Below, piece by piece: positions 18,276-27,672 of a stretch of DNA of 64,000 bases. The position numbers and the translations under genes were made by a program. The notes beneath the pieces are model-generated. The model saw only the letters and a program-made list of their open reading frames with translations. It searched no databases and was not told the origin of the DNA. Numbering within the stretch: the stretch's first letter is position 1; every line of letters starts with the position of its first letter. Where the stretch lies: contig NZ_LXLV01000070.1 of assembly GCF_001757995.1 (NCBI RefSeq), positions 124,001-188,000 of the forward strand. Reading direction: 5' to 3'. This stretch comes from Bacillus mycoides. GTDB lineage: Bacteria > Bacillota > Bacilli > Bacillales > Bacillaceae_G.

Positions 18276-18413
18276 TTTCCGATAAGGGAACTTTCCATTA
18301 TGCGGACAAGCCATGTATCGGACAGTTCATAAATAATAGGTAGGACATTATGGTTTTGGATTTATGATTTCAGCTTACTTGCTATCATAAATTTAAAGGC
18401 ATTTTATTGTGCT

Positions 18414-18451
18414 TTGTGAAACTTTGTATAAAGTTTCGCAAGCGTTTACTA
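18414..18451 (+). promoter_or_regulatory. Inverted repeat plus cre-like site before yjlC-ndh
   Basis: TTGTGAAACTTT (18414-18425) is repeated inverted as AAAGTTTCGCAA (18430-18441), separated by GTAT. The outer parts resemble Rex half-sites (TTGTGAA/TTCACAA), but spaced more widely than usual. Overlapping it, TCGCAAGCGTTTACTA (18436-18451) matches the CcpA cre consensus with one mismatch. B. subtilis yjlC-ndh is Rex-controlled, which makes redox regulation here plausible. Confidence 0.45.
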
Positions 18452-18500
18452 TCTTACCTATCAAAAATAAGAGTATTGCTATCGTAAAGGAGAATTGGAG

Positions 18501-18941
18501 ATGCCAGAAACTATGACTCAAACAAAGCCAGAACAAGAAACTGTACAAATTTCTGCTAGCCAAGGACAACTTGATGTACTTGATCAGTTGTTAAAACCTG
18601 AGGTACAAGAATCATTAACAACACTAGTGGAACAGCTTCCAAAATTAACTGAGCTTGTTAACATTTTAACTAAGTCTTATGACTTCGCTCAAACTGTTGC
18701 TACTGATGAAGTATTAAAAAACGACACTGTTAGTGCAATCCAAGAACTTGTAGAACCTGTAAAAGATACAGTGAAAAGCATGGCTGCAACTGCTATCGAA
18801 GCGAAAGATCGTGCTGACGAAAGCAACGAAGTTATCGGCCTGTTCGGTCTATTAAAATTACTAAAAGACCCACAAGCACAAAAAATGTTCCGCTTTGTGA
18901 ACGCATACCTTCAAATTAGTGCAGAACGTAATAATAAATAA
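18501..18941 (+). CDS. yjlC: YjlC-like DUF1641 protein
   Basis: 146 residues, acidic and helical, with the DUF1641 core SLTTLVEQLPKLTELVNIL and a C-terminal VIGLFGLLKLLKDPQAQKMFRFVNAYLQ. Its biochemical role is unknown; in B. subtilis YjlC precedes NADH dehydrogenase Ndh in one operon, as here (44-bp gap). The ATG at 18501 has AAAGGAG eight bases upstream; an in-frame TTG at 18495 is closer to that site and less likely. Confidence 0.85.
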   Translation: MPETMTQTKPEQETVQISASQGQLDVLDQLLKPEVQESLTTLVEQLPKLTELVNILTKSYDFAQTVATDEVLKNDTVSAIQELVEPVKDTVKSMAATAIEAKDRADESNEVIGLFGLLKLLKDPQAQKMFRFVNAYLQISAERNNK

Positions 18942-18985
18942 TTTAATTTATAACAACAATTAGTAAAGACGGGGGATATCATACT

Positions 18986-20164
18986 ATGTCAAAACAAATT
19001 GTCATCTTAGGTGCTGGTTATGGCGGTCTTCTTGCCGCTTTAAACGTACGTAAATACTACAGCAAATCAGAAGCACAAGTTACAGTGATCAACCAATACC
19101 CAACACACCAAATCATCACTGAACTACACCGCCTTGCAGCTGGTAATGTTGCTGAGCAAGCAGTTGCAATGCCACTTACAAAGCTTTTCAAAGACAAAGA
19201 CATCGATCTTAAAATTGCAACAGTTGAGTCATTCTCAGTTGATAGCAAAGAAATCAAACTAGCTGGTGGCACTACGCTATCTTACGATGCACTTGTAGTT
19301 GCTTTAGGAAGTAAAACTGCTTACTTCGGTATTCCAGGACTAGAAGAAAACAGCATGGTATTAAAATCTGCTGCTGATGCAAACAAAATCTACAAACACG
19401 TTGAAGACCGTATTCGTGAATACGCTAAAACGAAAAACGAAGCTGATGCTACAATCGTAATCGGTGGTGGCGGATTAACTGGCGTTGAGCTAGTTGGTGA
19501 GCTTGCTGACATTATGCCTAAACTTGCAAAAAGTCACGGCGTAAATCCAAAAGAAGTTAAACTTCTTCTTGTTGAAGCAGGTCCAAAAATCCTTCCAGTA
19601 TTACCAGATCACTTAATCGAACGTGCAACTACTAGCTTAGAAGCACGCGGTGTTACATTCTTAACAGGTCTTCCTGTAACAAACGTTGCTGGCAATGAAA
19701 TCGACTTAAAAGACGGTCAAAAAATCGTTGCTAACACATTCGTTTGGACAGGCGGCGTACAAGGTAACCCATTAATTGGTGAATCAGGTCTTGAAGTAAA
19801 CCGTGGACGTGCAACTGTTGATGCACACCTACAATCTACTTCTCACAAAGACGTATTCGTTGCTGGAGACAGCGCTGTTGTCTTCTCTCCAGACGGTCGT
19901 CCATACCCACCAACTGCACAAATCGCTTGGCAAATGGGTGAGTTAATTGGATACAACTTATACGCAGCACTAGAAGGCAAAGCATTCGAAGAGTTCGCAC
20001 CTATCAACTCTGGAACACTTGCTAGTCTAGGACGTAAAGATGCTGTTGCTACAATCGGAGCAAGCAATACTCCACTTAAAGGTCTACCAGCATCATTAAT
20101 GAAAGAAGCAAGTAACGTTCGTTACTTATCACACATTAAAGGTCTATTCAGCTTAGCTTACTAA
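18986..20164 (+). CDS. ndh: Type II NADH dehydrogenase (Ndh)
   Basis: 392 residues, a two-dinucleotide-binding flavoprotein. FAD site: IVILGAGYGGLLAAL (residues 4-18); NADH site: ATIVIGGGGLTGVELVGELAD (about 153-173); C-terminal FAD motif VFVAGDSAVVF and PPTAQIAWQMGE (about 290-320). It transfers electrons from NADH to menaquinone at the membrane without proton pumping. Second gene of the yjlC-ndh operon, ending at a strong terminator. Confidence 0.93.
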   Translation: MSKQIVILGAGYGGLLAALNVRKYYSKSEAQVTVINQYPTHQIITELHRLAAGNVAEQAVAMPLTKLFKDKDIDLKIATVESFSVDSKEIKLAGGTTLSYDALVVALGSKTAYFGIPGLEENSMVLKSAADANKIYKHVEDRIREYAKTKNEADATIVIGGGGLTGVELVGELADIMPKLAKSHGVNPKEVKLLLVEAGPKILPVLPDHLIERATTSLEARGVTFLTGLPVTNVAGNEIDLKDGQKIVANTFVWTGGVQGNPLIGESGLEVNRGRATVDAHLQSTSHKDVFVAGDSAVVFSPDGRPYPPTAQIAWQMGELIGYNLYAALEGKAFEEFAPINSGTLASLGRKDAVATIGASNTPLKGLPASLMKEASNVRYLSHIKGLFSLAY

Positions 20165-20173
20165 TCTGAATAT

Positions 20174-20212
20174 AAGCCCGAATCATGCCCTGCATGGTTC
20201 GGGCTATTTTTA
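20174..20212 (+). terminator. Terminator of yjlC-ndh operon
   Basis: AGCCCGAATCATGC / GCATGGTTCGGGCT is followed by ATTTTTAT. The stem is GC-rich and strong. Confidence 0.85.
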
Positions 20213-20360
20213 TCCGTAATTTTCTCTACTTACTTATATTCGGCAAAGGAATCATATAACCCTCTTTAATTATCTAAATATACTGACTTTTTTGTGTCAA
20301 AATTGTGTATATGAAAAGAGCGGAAGCATCTTCCCTACTTCCACCCTTTCACAAAAACTA

Positions 20361-21620
20361 TTATCCCAATTTCACTAAACTGTAGTTCTTCTTCCCTTTA
20401 CGAATAATAATAAATCTTCCATCAAATGAATTTTCTACAGTAACATCAATAGCTACATCCGTTACTTTTTCACCGTTCATAGAAATGGCTCCGTTATTAA
20501 TATCCTCACGTGCTTGTCTTCTAGATGGTTCAATTCCTAAATCAACTAGCCACTCTACGATGTTTTTCGTCCCTTTGGAAGACTGGAATGTCGGCATCTC
20601 TTTAAAGCCTTGTTCAATTTCATCAGCTGTTAACGATTTAATATCTCCGCTAAATAATGCTGCTGTAATTTTCATAGCTTGCAAAAATGCCTCTTCTCCA
20701 TGAACGAATTTCGTCATTTCTTCCGCTAATACTTTTTGCGCTTCACGTTTATGAGGCTCTGTTTCTACCTTCACTACCAATTCATCAATGCGCTCTTTCG
20801 TTAAGAACGTAAAGTATTTCAAGTATTTAATTACATCACGGTCATCTGTATTCACCCAGAACTGGTAAAATTCAAACGGTGTTGTCTTTTCAGGATCAAG
20901 CCAAACCGCACCACCTGCTGATTTACCAAATTTCGTACCATCTGATTTTAATAATAACGGAATCGTTAATCCAAATACTTTCGCTTCATGACCTTCTAAC
21001 TTACGAATTAAATCTAAACCGCTCGTAATATTTCCCCATTGGTCACTACCACCAATTTGTAATTGAACATCTTCTTTCGTGTATAAATGATGGAAATCCA
21101 TCGCTTGCAAGATTTGGTACGTAAATTCTGTGAAAGAAATTCCTGTATCTAAACGACTTGCTACAATATCTTTCGCTAACATGCTATTTATACTAAAATT
21201 TTTGCCGTAATCACGTAAAAATTCAATAATGTTTATTTCATGCGTCCAGTCGTAGTTATTTACCATCTTTACTTCGCTATTCCCACCGAAATCAAATAGC
21301 TTTTTCATTTGTGCTGTTAACGCATCTACATTATGCTGGACTACTTCTAACGTTTGCAATTGACGCTCTGATTGACGTCCACTTGGATCACCAATTGTTC
21401 CTGTTGCCCCGCCGATTAAAATAACCGGATGATGACCAGCTAACTGGAATCTCTTCATCATCATAAACGGAATCAAATGTCCGATATGCATACTATCACC
21501 AGTCGGATCAACTCCGCAGTATAGTGAAATCTTTTTCTCTTCTACTAACTTACGTAAACCTTCTTCATCCGTCTGTTGATTTACAGCACCGCGCCATTCT
21601 AATTCATCAATAATATTCAT
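20361..21620 (-). CDS. tyrS: Tyrosyl-tRNA synthetase
   Basis: 419 residues, class I synthetase. The ATP site motifs are HIGH (in DSMHIGHLIPF, about residues 45-48) and KMSKS-type KFGKSAGGAVW (about 230). Tyrosine-binding YQILQAMDFHHLY and QIGGSDQWGNI follow the family pattern, and a C-terminal S4 RNA-binding domain begins near residue 355 (PSRRQAREDINNGAISMNG). It charges tRNA-Tyr. A tyrosine T-box leader lies directly upstream. Confidence 0.96.
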   Translation of the reverse strand: MNIIDELEWRGAVNQQTDEEGLRKLVEEKKISLYCGVDPTGDSMHIGHLIPFMMMKRFQLAGHHPVILIGGATGTIGDPSGRQSERQLQTLEVVQHNVDALTAQMKKLFDFGGNSEVKMVNNYDWTHEINIIEFLRDYGKNFSINSMLAKDIVASRLDTGISFTEFTYQILQAMDFHHLYTKEDVQLQIGGSDQWGNITSGLDLIRKLEGHEAKVFGLTIPLLLKSDGTKFGKSAGGAVWLDPEKTTPFEFYQFWVNTDDRDVIKYLKYFTFLTKERIDELVVKVETEPHKREAQKVLAEEMTKFVHGEEAFLQAMKITAALFSGDIKSLTADEIEQGFKEMPTFQSSKGTKNIVEWLVDLGIEPSRRQAREDINNGAISMNGEKVTDVAIDVTVENSFDGRFIIIRKGKKNYSLVKLG

Positions 21621-21644
21621 CTTTTGTCATCCCCTTTATTTAAA

Positions 21645-21906
21645 AAAAAACAAAAAAGCCCCTATGTCTACGATAGACATAGGGACGATTATTCACCGTG
21701 TTACCACCCAGTTTGCATAAATAGCATAGCTATTCACACCACTCTTAGCAATAATATCGATTGCTACTCCGCTTAGCATTACCTAAGATACTCCAGAGTG
21801 TAATTCACAAGTTTGTTTGTGCTAGGTTCCAGCAACCCCTAGCTCTCTTTGATAACAGTGACAAACTGCTACTAGGCTCTTTCAACGTATATTTTATTTG
21901 TTAAAT
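21645..21906 (-). ncRNA. T-box leader of tyrS
   Basis: Read on the minus strand the leader holds a stem I with a GAATTACACTC specifier loop (codon TAC, tyrosine), the T-box bulge GGGTGGTAACACGGTG (about 21693-21710, consensus GGGTGGnACCGCG) that pairs with the tRNA acceptor end, and a long terminator stem (CCCTATGTCTA / TAGACATAGGG, 21659-21685) with a T run. Uncharged tRNA-Tyr should favour the antiterminator and allow tyrS expression. Confidence 0.93.
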
Positions 21907-21914
21907 TATTAGCC

Positions 21915-21943
21915 ATTATATTGAATCGAAAACGAATTGTCAA
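21915..21943 (-). promoter_or_regulatory. SigA promoter of tyrS T-box transcript
   Basis: On the minus strand TTGACA (21943-21938) and TATAAT (21920-21915) are both perfect consensus with a 17-bp spacer. It lies immediately ahead of the T-box leader. Confidence 0.85.
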
Positions 21944-22001
21944 CAATATCCAAATGTTATTTCGAAATAATTCATACTTTTATACGTTTTTTATTCAACG
22001 G

Positions 22002-22919
22002 TTACTGTAGATCTTCTCCAATAATCCTTACTTCTCTCTCTAATTTCACACCGAATTTTTCTTCAACAGTTTTTTGTACGAAATGAATTAAATCAATATA
22101 ATCTTGTGCAGTTCCGTTATCAACATTCACCATAAATCCAGCATGTTTTAAAGAAACTTCCACTCCGCCAATTCGCTTACCTTGCAGTCCTGATTCTTGA
22201 ATAAGCTTACCCGCAAAATTATTTGGTGGACGCTTAAATACACTACCACATGAAGGGTATTCTAGAGGCTGTTTTGACTCACGTTTATACGTTAAATCAT
22301 CCATTTTTTCTTTAATTTCTTCACGTACACCTTCTTCAAGTTCAAACCTCGCTTCAAGAATAATGTAATGATTGTTCGCAAATACACTCTTACGATATCC
22401 AAATTCAAATGCTTCTTTCGTTAAAGTACGTAGCTCTCCATCACCTGTCATTACGACAGCTTCTGTTAATACAAACGATACTTCACCACCGTATGCACCA
22501 GCATTCATATATAATGCTCCGCCAACTGAACCTGGAATACCACAAGCAAATTCAAGACCTGTTAAATTGTGATCTAATGCAATACGAGATACATCAATAA
22601 TTGCTGCACCACACCCCGCTACAATCGTTGTTCCTGTTACAGTAACACCTGTAATATGAATTAAACTTACTGTAATCCCGCGAATCCCACCATCTTTAAT
22701 AATGACATTCGATCCATTTCCTAAAAACGTAACTGGAATATTATATTGATTTGCATACTTGATAACTTCTTGAATTTCATCATAATTCGTAGGCGCAACG
22801 AACACATCTGCTTTTCCGCCCACTTTAATATGCGTATGATTCTTTAACATTTCATCTTGTTTAACATGACCTTCAGGCAATACCGTACTTAAATATTTAT
22901 AAACCTCTTGCATATTCAT
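22002..22919 (-). CDS. murB: UDP-N-acetylenolpyruvoylglucosamine reductase
   Basis: 305 residues, FAD-dependent MurB of the shorter type II class. FAD-binding motifs: [14 protein letters not shown] (about 32-45), [18 protein letters not shown] and [20 protein letters not shown] (about 130-149); catalytic region YRKSVF and [10 protein letters not shown] (about 222-231). It reduces UDP-GlcNAc-enolpyruvate to UDP-MurNAc in peptidoglycan synthesis. AGAGGA precedes the ATG. It is a lone gene here, and B. cereus genomes usually carry a second murB with the div/mur cluster. Confidence 0.95.
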   Translation of the reverse strand: MNMQEVYKYLSTVLPEGHVKQDEMLKNHTHIKVGGKADVFVAPTNYDEIQEVIKYANQYNIPVTFLGNGSNVIIKDGGIRGITVSLIHITGVTVTGTTIVAGCGAAIIDVSRIALDHNLTGLEFACGIPGSVGGALYMNAGAYGGEVSFVLTEAVVMTGDGELRTLTKEAFEFGYRKSVFANNHYIILEARFELEEGVREEIKEKMDDLTYKRESKQPLEYPSCGSVFKRPPNNFAGKLIQESGLQGKRIGGVEVSLKHAGFMVNVDNGTAQDYIDLIHFVQKTVEEKFGVKLEREVRIIGEDLQ

Positions 22920-23303
22920 TTTACGATTCCTCTATTTCTATATTCTTTTTATCCCGTTATACGGGCCCATAATATCCCCACATACATGAAATGAACCTAA
23001 AGTGGTGGATACAGTGTACCCAAAATCAATTCGAGACACCTATAAACCTCTTAAATTATAAGAGGTGCCACTCATATTAAAATATATATTGCATAATAAA
23101 GCAACCCAAATGGACCACTAAACTTGACATGTAATCAGAAAGACAACAATTTGTAAAATATATAACTTTTACAAAACACTATCCCTCAGTATCTTACTAT
23201 ACCATATGAAAGAAAAATGGTATTTTTTTGTAATCTTTACTTTACTTACATCAATAAAAAAAGAGCACATCCCACAGAATGTGCTCTTTCTATACTCTTT
23301 AAC
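22920..23303. other. Gene-free 384-bp spacer
   Basis: No reading frame is supported. Short inverted segments occur (for example CCTCTTAAATTATAAGAGG near 23047-23065), and a hairpin GAGCACATCC / GAATGTGCTC with T run (about 23262-23292) terminates the SET-domain gene on the minus strand. GTGGTGGATACAGTGTACCC and TGGACCACTAAACTTGACAT look like decayed insertion-element ends, but this is not demonstrable. Confidence 0.4.
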
Positions 23304-23699
23304 TTATTTTTCGTTCTCTTCTTTTTCCTTATCAAACCATAACAGCTCATCGTCATCAACTTCACCATTATAATTGATTAGAATCTCTTCGCCCGCTTTT
23401 ATATCTTTGTAAGCAAAGAAGTTAAACGTATGATTCTCAAAGACAATATCATACGTTGCATTCGGCTTATATGAATGATTAAATAACATGCCGTATCCTA
23501 AAAGGAATGCCGTATGATTTACCCCATACTCAAATGCGTAGTCAGCAAGTAACGTTTTCTCAATGTGTTCATGCTGTTCATTCGGATAAGAGATAACTGG
23601 TGCTGAGTGTATCAACTCACCCTTTTTAATATCACGAGTTGCAAATACGCCTCTATTAAATTCTCCATCACTAAGTTCAGAAGTCTTAACTTCAATCAT
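23304..23699 (-). CDS. SET-domain protein (putative lysine methyltransferase)
   Basis: 131 residues consisting almost only of a SET domain: GVFATRDIKKGELIHSAPV (N-part, about residues 16-34), LLGYGMLFNHSYKPNATY with the NHSxxPN motif (about 75-92), and FFAYKDIKAGEEILINYNGE with the ExxxxY motif (about 100-118). SET enzymes transfer methyl groups from SAM to lysine. Bacterial SET proteins are rare and some from this group act on host histones; the substrate here is unknown. ATG 23699 is preferred over the upstream GTG. Confidence 0.8.
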   Translation of the reverse strand: MIEVKTSELSDGEFNRGVFATRDIKKGELIHSAPVISYPNEQHEHIEKTLLADYAFEYGVNHTAFLLGYGMLFNHSYKPNATYDIVFENHTFNFFAYKDIKAGEEILINYNGEVDDDELLWFDKEKEENEK

Positions 23700-23852
23700 A
23701 TGCGTCACCTATATATTTCTTTCTTCGAAGTATTTTTCTCCTTAAGCTTGGCAGAAAACGCGGAGAAAAGCAATTAAATTCCTACCAAGTATAAAAAGAG
23801 CACATTATTTGTGCTCTTTTTATGTGATATTCTATGAAGCCCCGCGTATCAA

Positions 23853-24914
23853 TTATTTCAGTTTAAATACCGCACTAACTGGGTTATGATCACTATTTTC
23901 AAACTTTAAGTCTTTCCCTTGTACATTTACAATTTCAACATTCGGCGAAACGATAAAGCCATCAATAATAGTGACAAAGCTTTCACCCTCCACATACTTC
24001 TTCACATCATCTCTTACCGTCATAACAGATGGATCTACAGCCCATTGGAATCCTCCATCTGCGAAGTCCTTTGGTAACTCTACTAGCCATTCAGGACGCT
24101 CTTTTACAAACTTAGGATCACTTAATTGAACATTAGAAAGTAACTGGTTCCAATCTCCACCTAATATTACGTAATCACCATTTTGATAACACTTGTTCAT
24201 ATATTCTTTTAAATACTCTGCTTGTTGCTTTCTAATTTTTCCGCCCTCATCATAAGCAGATAGATGTACATTTACGAGCCTAACATACTTCCCATTATTA
24301 ACAGGGATTTTATGTTCAACAATCGCTCGATCTAAATCGAATAAACGCTTCGGCCAAGGCTCCATTCCTGGTAGTTGGAACCGCGTTGCTGTTTGAACTG
24401 TGTATTTAGAGAATGTACTTAATCCGCCCTCAGCATATCCCATCGGCTTTGTGACTGGGACAGGAACCCACTTAGTATCGTAGTTCTTCCCAAATGACGA
24501 AGCATAATCAGGTAATCCCTTTTTCAAAAACTCATGTTCATTTACATCAAATGATCGGTGAGATTTTATATCAACTTCTTGCAATAACACAAAATCACTA
24601 TTCTCATTTTGTAAAAATGAAAGCATCTTCTTTAAGTTTACTTCAGTCTGTTCTTTACTACTCGAACCAGAACCCTTTCCACCGTCCATAAAGAAGTCTT
24701 GGTCCTTATCTAATCCAGCGTACCCAATATTAAATGTTGTAACTTTAAATTCATTTCCTGGCTGCAGTACACGCTCTTTGTTGTTTTCAACCTTTACGTC
24801 TAAAACATTCGCTGGCTGTTCTTTTGTAAGTGTCATATAAGCTAAAAAGCCACCTAGAATACAAGCCACTATTAAAATAAATATTAATACTATTTTTAAA
24901 AATTTCTTCAACAC
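23853..24914 (-). CDS. Membrane-anchored endonuclease/exonuclease/phosphatase family protein
   Basis: 353 residues. One N-terminal helix (about 7-28) anchors the protein outside the membrane. The rest is a DNase I-like EEP fold: VTTFNIGYAGLD (about 58), DFVLLQEVD (metal-binding Glu, about 110-118), LVNVHLSAY (about 214), VILGGDWNQLL (about 248) and NSDHNPVSAVF (catalytic Asp-His near the C-terminus). The substrate could be phospholipid, nucleic acid or phosphoinositide; sequence does not decide. Confidence 0.8.
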   Translation of the reverse strand: MLKKFLKIVLIFILIVACILGGFLAYMTLTKEQPANVLDVKVENNKERVLQPGNEFKVTTFNIGYAGLDKDQDFFMDGGKGSGSSSKEQTEVNLKKMLSFLQNENSDFVLLQEVDIKSHRSFDVNEHEFLKKGLPDYASSFGKNYDTKWVPVPVTKPMGYAEGGLSTFSKYTVQTATRFQLPGMEPWPKRLFDLDRAIVEHKIPVNNGKYVRLVNVHLSAYDEGGKIRKQQAEYLKEYMNKCYQNGDYVILGGDWNQLLSNVQLSDPKFVKERPEWLVELPKDFADGGFQWAVDPSVMTVRDDVKKYVEGESFVTIIDGFIVSPNVEIVNVQGKDLKFENSDHNPVSAVFKLK

Positions 24915-25223
24915 ACATGACCCCTTTTTATTAAATAACGTTTTATTTTTCTGTATTTTCAGTTAAATAAAGATAAATTAAAGACACAAGAAATATTTTA
25001 CCATAAAGAAAACTTGATATCATTATATTTAGCTAACAAATAATCGTTGTATCCCTCACTGCAATTATCTTGAAATTCAATCATAATATTTACGAAAGCA
25101 AGACTGTAATGTAATTACAACCCACAACAGAGGAATCACACCTTCAGAGAATATAACAGATCCTACTTTCCGCACTTTTCATTAACATATTTATTGGTAA
25201 TCCAAAATAATATTTAGTACACT

Positions 25224-25381
25224 ATAAAGTGAAACTTTAATCAGTGGGGGTTTTGTTCATCCCCCACTGATTATCAGCCCGCACCAATCGGGCATTTACA
25301 GGCAGTTGATCTCCCACCTAACTTCTTTGCTCCAGCTGAATTTTGAGGTGGGAGCTTTACTGCCTGTTAATGCGGGATAAA
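25224..25381 (+). repeat. bcr1-like repeat, copy B
   Basis: A 158-bp unit flanked by ATAAA, with the GTGGGGG / CCCCCAC hairpin and the later TCCCACCT / AGGTGGGA pair, ending TTAATGCGGG. It is directly followed by the fluoride riboswitch. The remaining spacer 24915-25223 holds no gene I can support. Confidence 0.88.
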
Positions 25382-25388
25382 TAGAACT

Positions 25389-25470
25389 TATAGGCGATGG
25401 AGTTCGCCATAACTGCTATTTAGCTAATGACTCCTACCAGTATGACTACTGGTAGGAGTCTATTTTTTTT
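25389..25470 (+). ncRNA. Fluoride riboswitch (crcB motif)
   Basis: The conserved core TATAGGCGATGGAGTTCGCC and ATAACTGC ... TAGCTAATGACTCCTACC matches the crcB-motif aptamer: the GGCGATGG / CGCC stem and the downstream pseudoknot segment. A terminator stem GACTCCTACCAG / CTGGTAGGAGTC with TATTTTTTTT (25429-25470) overlaps the aptamer 3' side. Fluoride binding should prevent termination and turn on the crcB genes 30 bp downstream. Confidence 0.93.
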
Positions 25471-25497
25471 GAGTAAACTATTAGAGAGGTGAAGAAA

Positions 25498-25902
25498 TTG
25501 AAATATATTATTGTTGGCATAGCCGGTATATTAGGAGCTCTTTCCCGTTATTATTTAGGTTTTACTATCGATACGCTTTGGCATCATTCATTACCACTCG
25601 CTACATTAACGATTAACTTAATTGGTTGTTTCTTACTAGCTTTGTTGACCACCTATATCGCTCGGTTAAACATCTTATCTTCCGAAGTTATTACAGGGAT
25701 TGGAACAGGGTTTATCGGTTCATTTACAACCTTTTCAACATTCAGCGTCGAAACTATACAGTTAATTAATCATTCACATTTTGGTACCGCATTTTTATAT
25801 GTATCATGCAGTATGCTAGGCGGTCTAATTATGTCTTTGCTTGGCTATAAACTTGGAGACTTTTTACTACAAAAACACCTTGAGGAAGGTGAACTATCAT
25901 GA
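25498..25902 (+). CDS. crcB: Fluoride channel subunit CrcB/Fluc 1
   Basis: 134 residues with four helices. Fluc signatures: [12 protein letters not shown] (about 9-20), [15 protein letters not shown] with the conserved Asn (about 38-52), and [20 protein letters not shown] (about 70-89). Fluc dimers export fluoride. TTG at 25498 is the start because GAGAGGTG lies eight bases ahead; a GTG at 25489 lies within that site. It overlaps the next gene by 4 bp (ATGA), fitting a heterodimeric Fluc pair. Confidence 0.92.
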   Translation: MKYIIVGIAGILGALSRYYLGFTIDTLWHHSLPLATLTINLIGCFLLALLTTYIARLNILSSEVITGIGTGFIGSFTTFSTFSVETIQLINHSHFGTAFLYVSCSMLGGLIMSLLGYKLGDFLLQKHLEEGELS

Positions 25903-26255
25903 TTAATGCTTTATTAGTAGCAACAGGAGGATTCTTCGGTGCTATTACACGATTTGCAATTAGTAATTGGTTTAAAGAAAGAAATACAACTTCATTTCCA
26001 ATTGCTACATTCCTCATTAATATAACAGGAGCATTTTTACTCGGATATATAATTGGCAAAGGGATAACTACAAGCTGGCAACTATTATTAGGCACAGGAT
26101 TTATGGGGGCCTTCACTACATTTTCAACGTTTAAATTAGAATCTGTTCAGCTTTTTAAGCATAAAAAATTCGGCATACTACTCCTATACTTAAGTGCTAC
26201 TTATATAATCGGTATCACATTCGCATTCCTTGGGGTGAAATTAGGCGGAATATAA
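25899..26255 (+). CDS. crcB: Fluoride channel subunit CrcB/Fluc 2
   Basis: 118 residues, four helices, same family as its neighbour: [15 protein letters not shown] (about 8-22), [14 protein letters not shown] with the conserved Asn (about 39-52) and [19 protein letters not shown] (about 66-84). The start overlaps the stop of the first gene. Expression depends on the upstream fluoride riboswitch. Confidence 0.92.
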   Translation: MINALLVATGGFFGAITRFAISNWFKERNTTSFPIATFLINITGAFLLGYIIGKGITTSWQLLLGTGFMGAFTTFSTFKLESVQLFKHKKFGILLLYLSATYIIGITFAFLGVKLGGI

Positions 26256-26291
26256 AAAAGAAAGCGACTCTTATCAGTCGCTTTCTTTCAT
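26256..26291 (+). terminator. Terminator of crcB operon
   Basis: AAAGAAAGCGACT / AGTCGCTTTCTTT forms a hairpin with T-rich 3' side directly after the stop codon. Confidence 0.85.
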
Positions 26292-26527
26292 AAAAAGTAT
26301 GTTGCCCCATATGGAATTGAAAATAAACCAGCTGGATACACATCATAATGTATACTTTGCACAGGAAGCTGTGAATACGACATATACTGGCTCTGCATCA
26401 TTTGCGCTACTTGTGCTTGCTGTTGCATTTGAATAGCCTGATGCACTGCCTGAATCGTCATCTGAGCCCCGGCCAATGTAATAGCTGGTCCTACTTGTCT
26501 TCCATAGTAAAAATAATGGTTCATCAT
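26288..26527 (-). CDS. Small Gln/Met/Tyr-rich protein, function unknown
   Basis: 79 residues, rich in Gln, Met and Tyr: YFYYGRQVGPAITLAGAQM, then AIQMQQQAQVAQMMQSQYMSYSQLP. Composition recalls small spore-coat or coat-associated proteins, but I do not recognise the family. The ribosome site is weak (GTGAGCTGAATA). It ends in the bidirectional terminator of the crcB operon, which supports a real transcript. Confidence 0.5.
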   Translation of the reverse strand: MMNHYFYYGRQVGPAITLAGAQMTIQAVHQAIQMQQQAQVAQMMQSQYMSYSQLPVQSIHYDVYPAGLFSIPYGATYFL

Positions 26528-26646
26528 TATTCAGCTCACTTTTTATTTTTCTTCCATATGGTATGTTTCTATTTCATAGTGAGTGTTTTGTCCCGATTGG
26601 TATAGGACTGGGGGCCAAACATCATCCCATTTTTTAGAACTTCACT

Positions 26647-26859
26647 TTATCTATTACTTTTTTTCAGCTTTGAAGTAATAAACCCAAATAGTAATACACC
26701 AATACCACTAAAGAACAATACATAACTTACCGGTACTAGGAAAAAGAAAGGTTCTTCAAGAAATCCATTCGCTCCTACTTTACTGTTTGAAGCATGTATA
26801 GTTAAAGAAATAATCGCTAAAATCATGAAAGAAATAGCCACTACATATTTATTTTTCAT
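26647..26859 (-). CDS. Two-helix membrane protein, DUF3955-like
   Basis: 70 residues from ATG 26859 with GAAGGAG upstream. Two hydrophobic helices (about 5-23 and 40-62) flank a polar loop with ANGFLEEPFFFLVPVSY, the pattern of DUF3955 proteins. The function is unknown. A longer frame reaching 26940 lacks a ribosome site. Confidence 0.65.
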   Translation of the reverse strand: MKNKYVVAISFMILAIISLTIHASNSKVGANGFLEEPFFFLVPVSYVLFFSGIGVLLFGFITSKLKKSNR

Positions 26860-27010
26860 CGTATATTCTCCTTCAATTCCATCATTAATTTCCACTAATC
26901 TCATTACCATCATAATACGCCCAGAAGTATCACAAGTCAATAATCATTTATCGTTTTTCAATAAATAATTGTTGTTAATCTCACAAAAAAAGCTATAGAC
27001 ACTGTTTCGT

Positions 27011-27532
27011 CTATAACCTTTTCACTCCGAAGTATGTCTTTTGGAACATACACATTCTTATCGCATTATGATAAGAACCGTCAACGAAAAACTCATCTTG
27101 CAGTTCACCTTCAACGACAAATCCAACCTTTTTATAAACATGTACAGCTTTTTCATTTTCCTTATCAACCACTAAATAAATCTTATGCATATTTAATACG
27201 GAAAAGGCATAATCCATCGCTAAGCGCGTCGCATCAGCTGCATATCCGTGCCCTTGATAACTCGGATCAATAATAATTTGGAATTCCGTTCTACGATGAA
27301 TATAATCGATTTCTACTAACTCAACTAAGCCAACCATCTCATTATCTTTTTCAACGATAAATCGACGTTCGCTTTGATCATGTATATGCTTATCATATAA
27401 ATCCTGTAGTTCTACATAAGCCTCATATGGCTCTTCAAACCAATAAGACATAATATGTGCATTATTATTAAGTTCATGTACGAACTTTAAATCTTCTCGT
27501 TCTAATGGACGTAATTTCAATTCCTGACTCAT
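27011..27532 (-). CDS. speG: Spermidine N1-acetyltransferase
   Basis: 173 residues, GNAT fold. [21 protein letters not shown] at the N-terminus, the acetyl-CoA loop [19 protein letters not shown] (about 95-113) and [25 protein letters not shown] (about 117-141) match SpeG closely. It acetylates spermidine or spermine and lowers polyamine toxicity. ATG 27532 follows TTGGAGGTTATAGGA; the upstream TTG lies in that site. Confidence 0.88.
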   Translation of the reverse strand: MSQELKLRPLEREDLKFVHELNNNAHIMSYWFEEPYEAYVELQDLYDKHIHDQSERRFIVEKDNEMVGLVELVEIDYIHRRTEFQIIIDPSYQGHGYAADATRLAMDYAFSVLNMHKIYLVVDKENEKAVHVYKKVGFVVEGELQDEFFVDGSYHNAIRMCMFQKTYFGVKRL

Positions 27533-27672
27533 TCCTATAACCTCCAAGTAAAAGAAACCTCTTCACTTAACTTCTCAATTTTTTTCAATTTCAAACGCCC
27601 TAATTTCATTGTAAACTTTGAAGCAGCTTGAAGGTCAAGATGAAAAAGTAGTGCAAACTGATGTCTGCACTA

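Noticed and set aside
22950-23130. Possible insertion-sequence remnant between murB and the SET gene
   Set aside because: Only short, imperfect repeats and no transposase fragment; cannot be supported.
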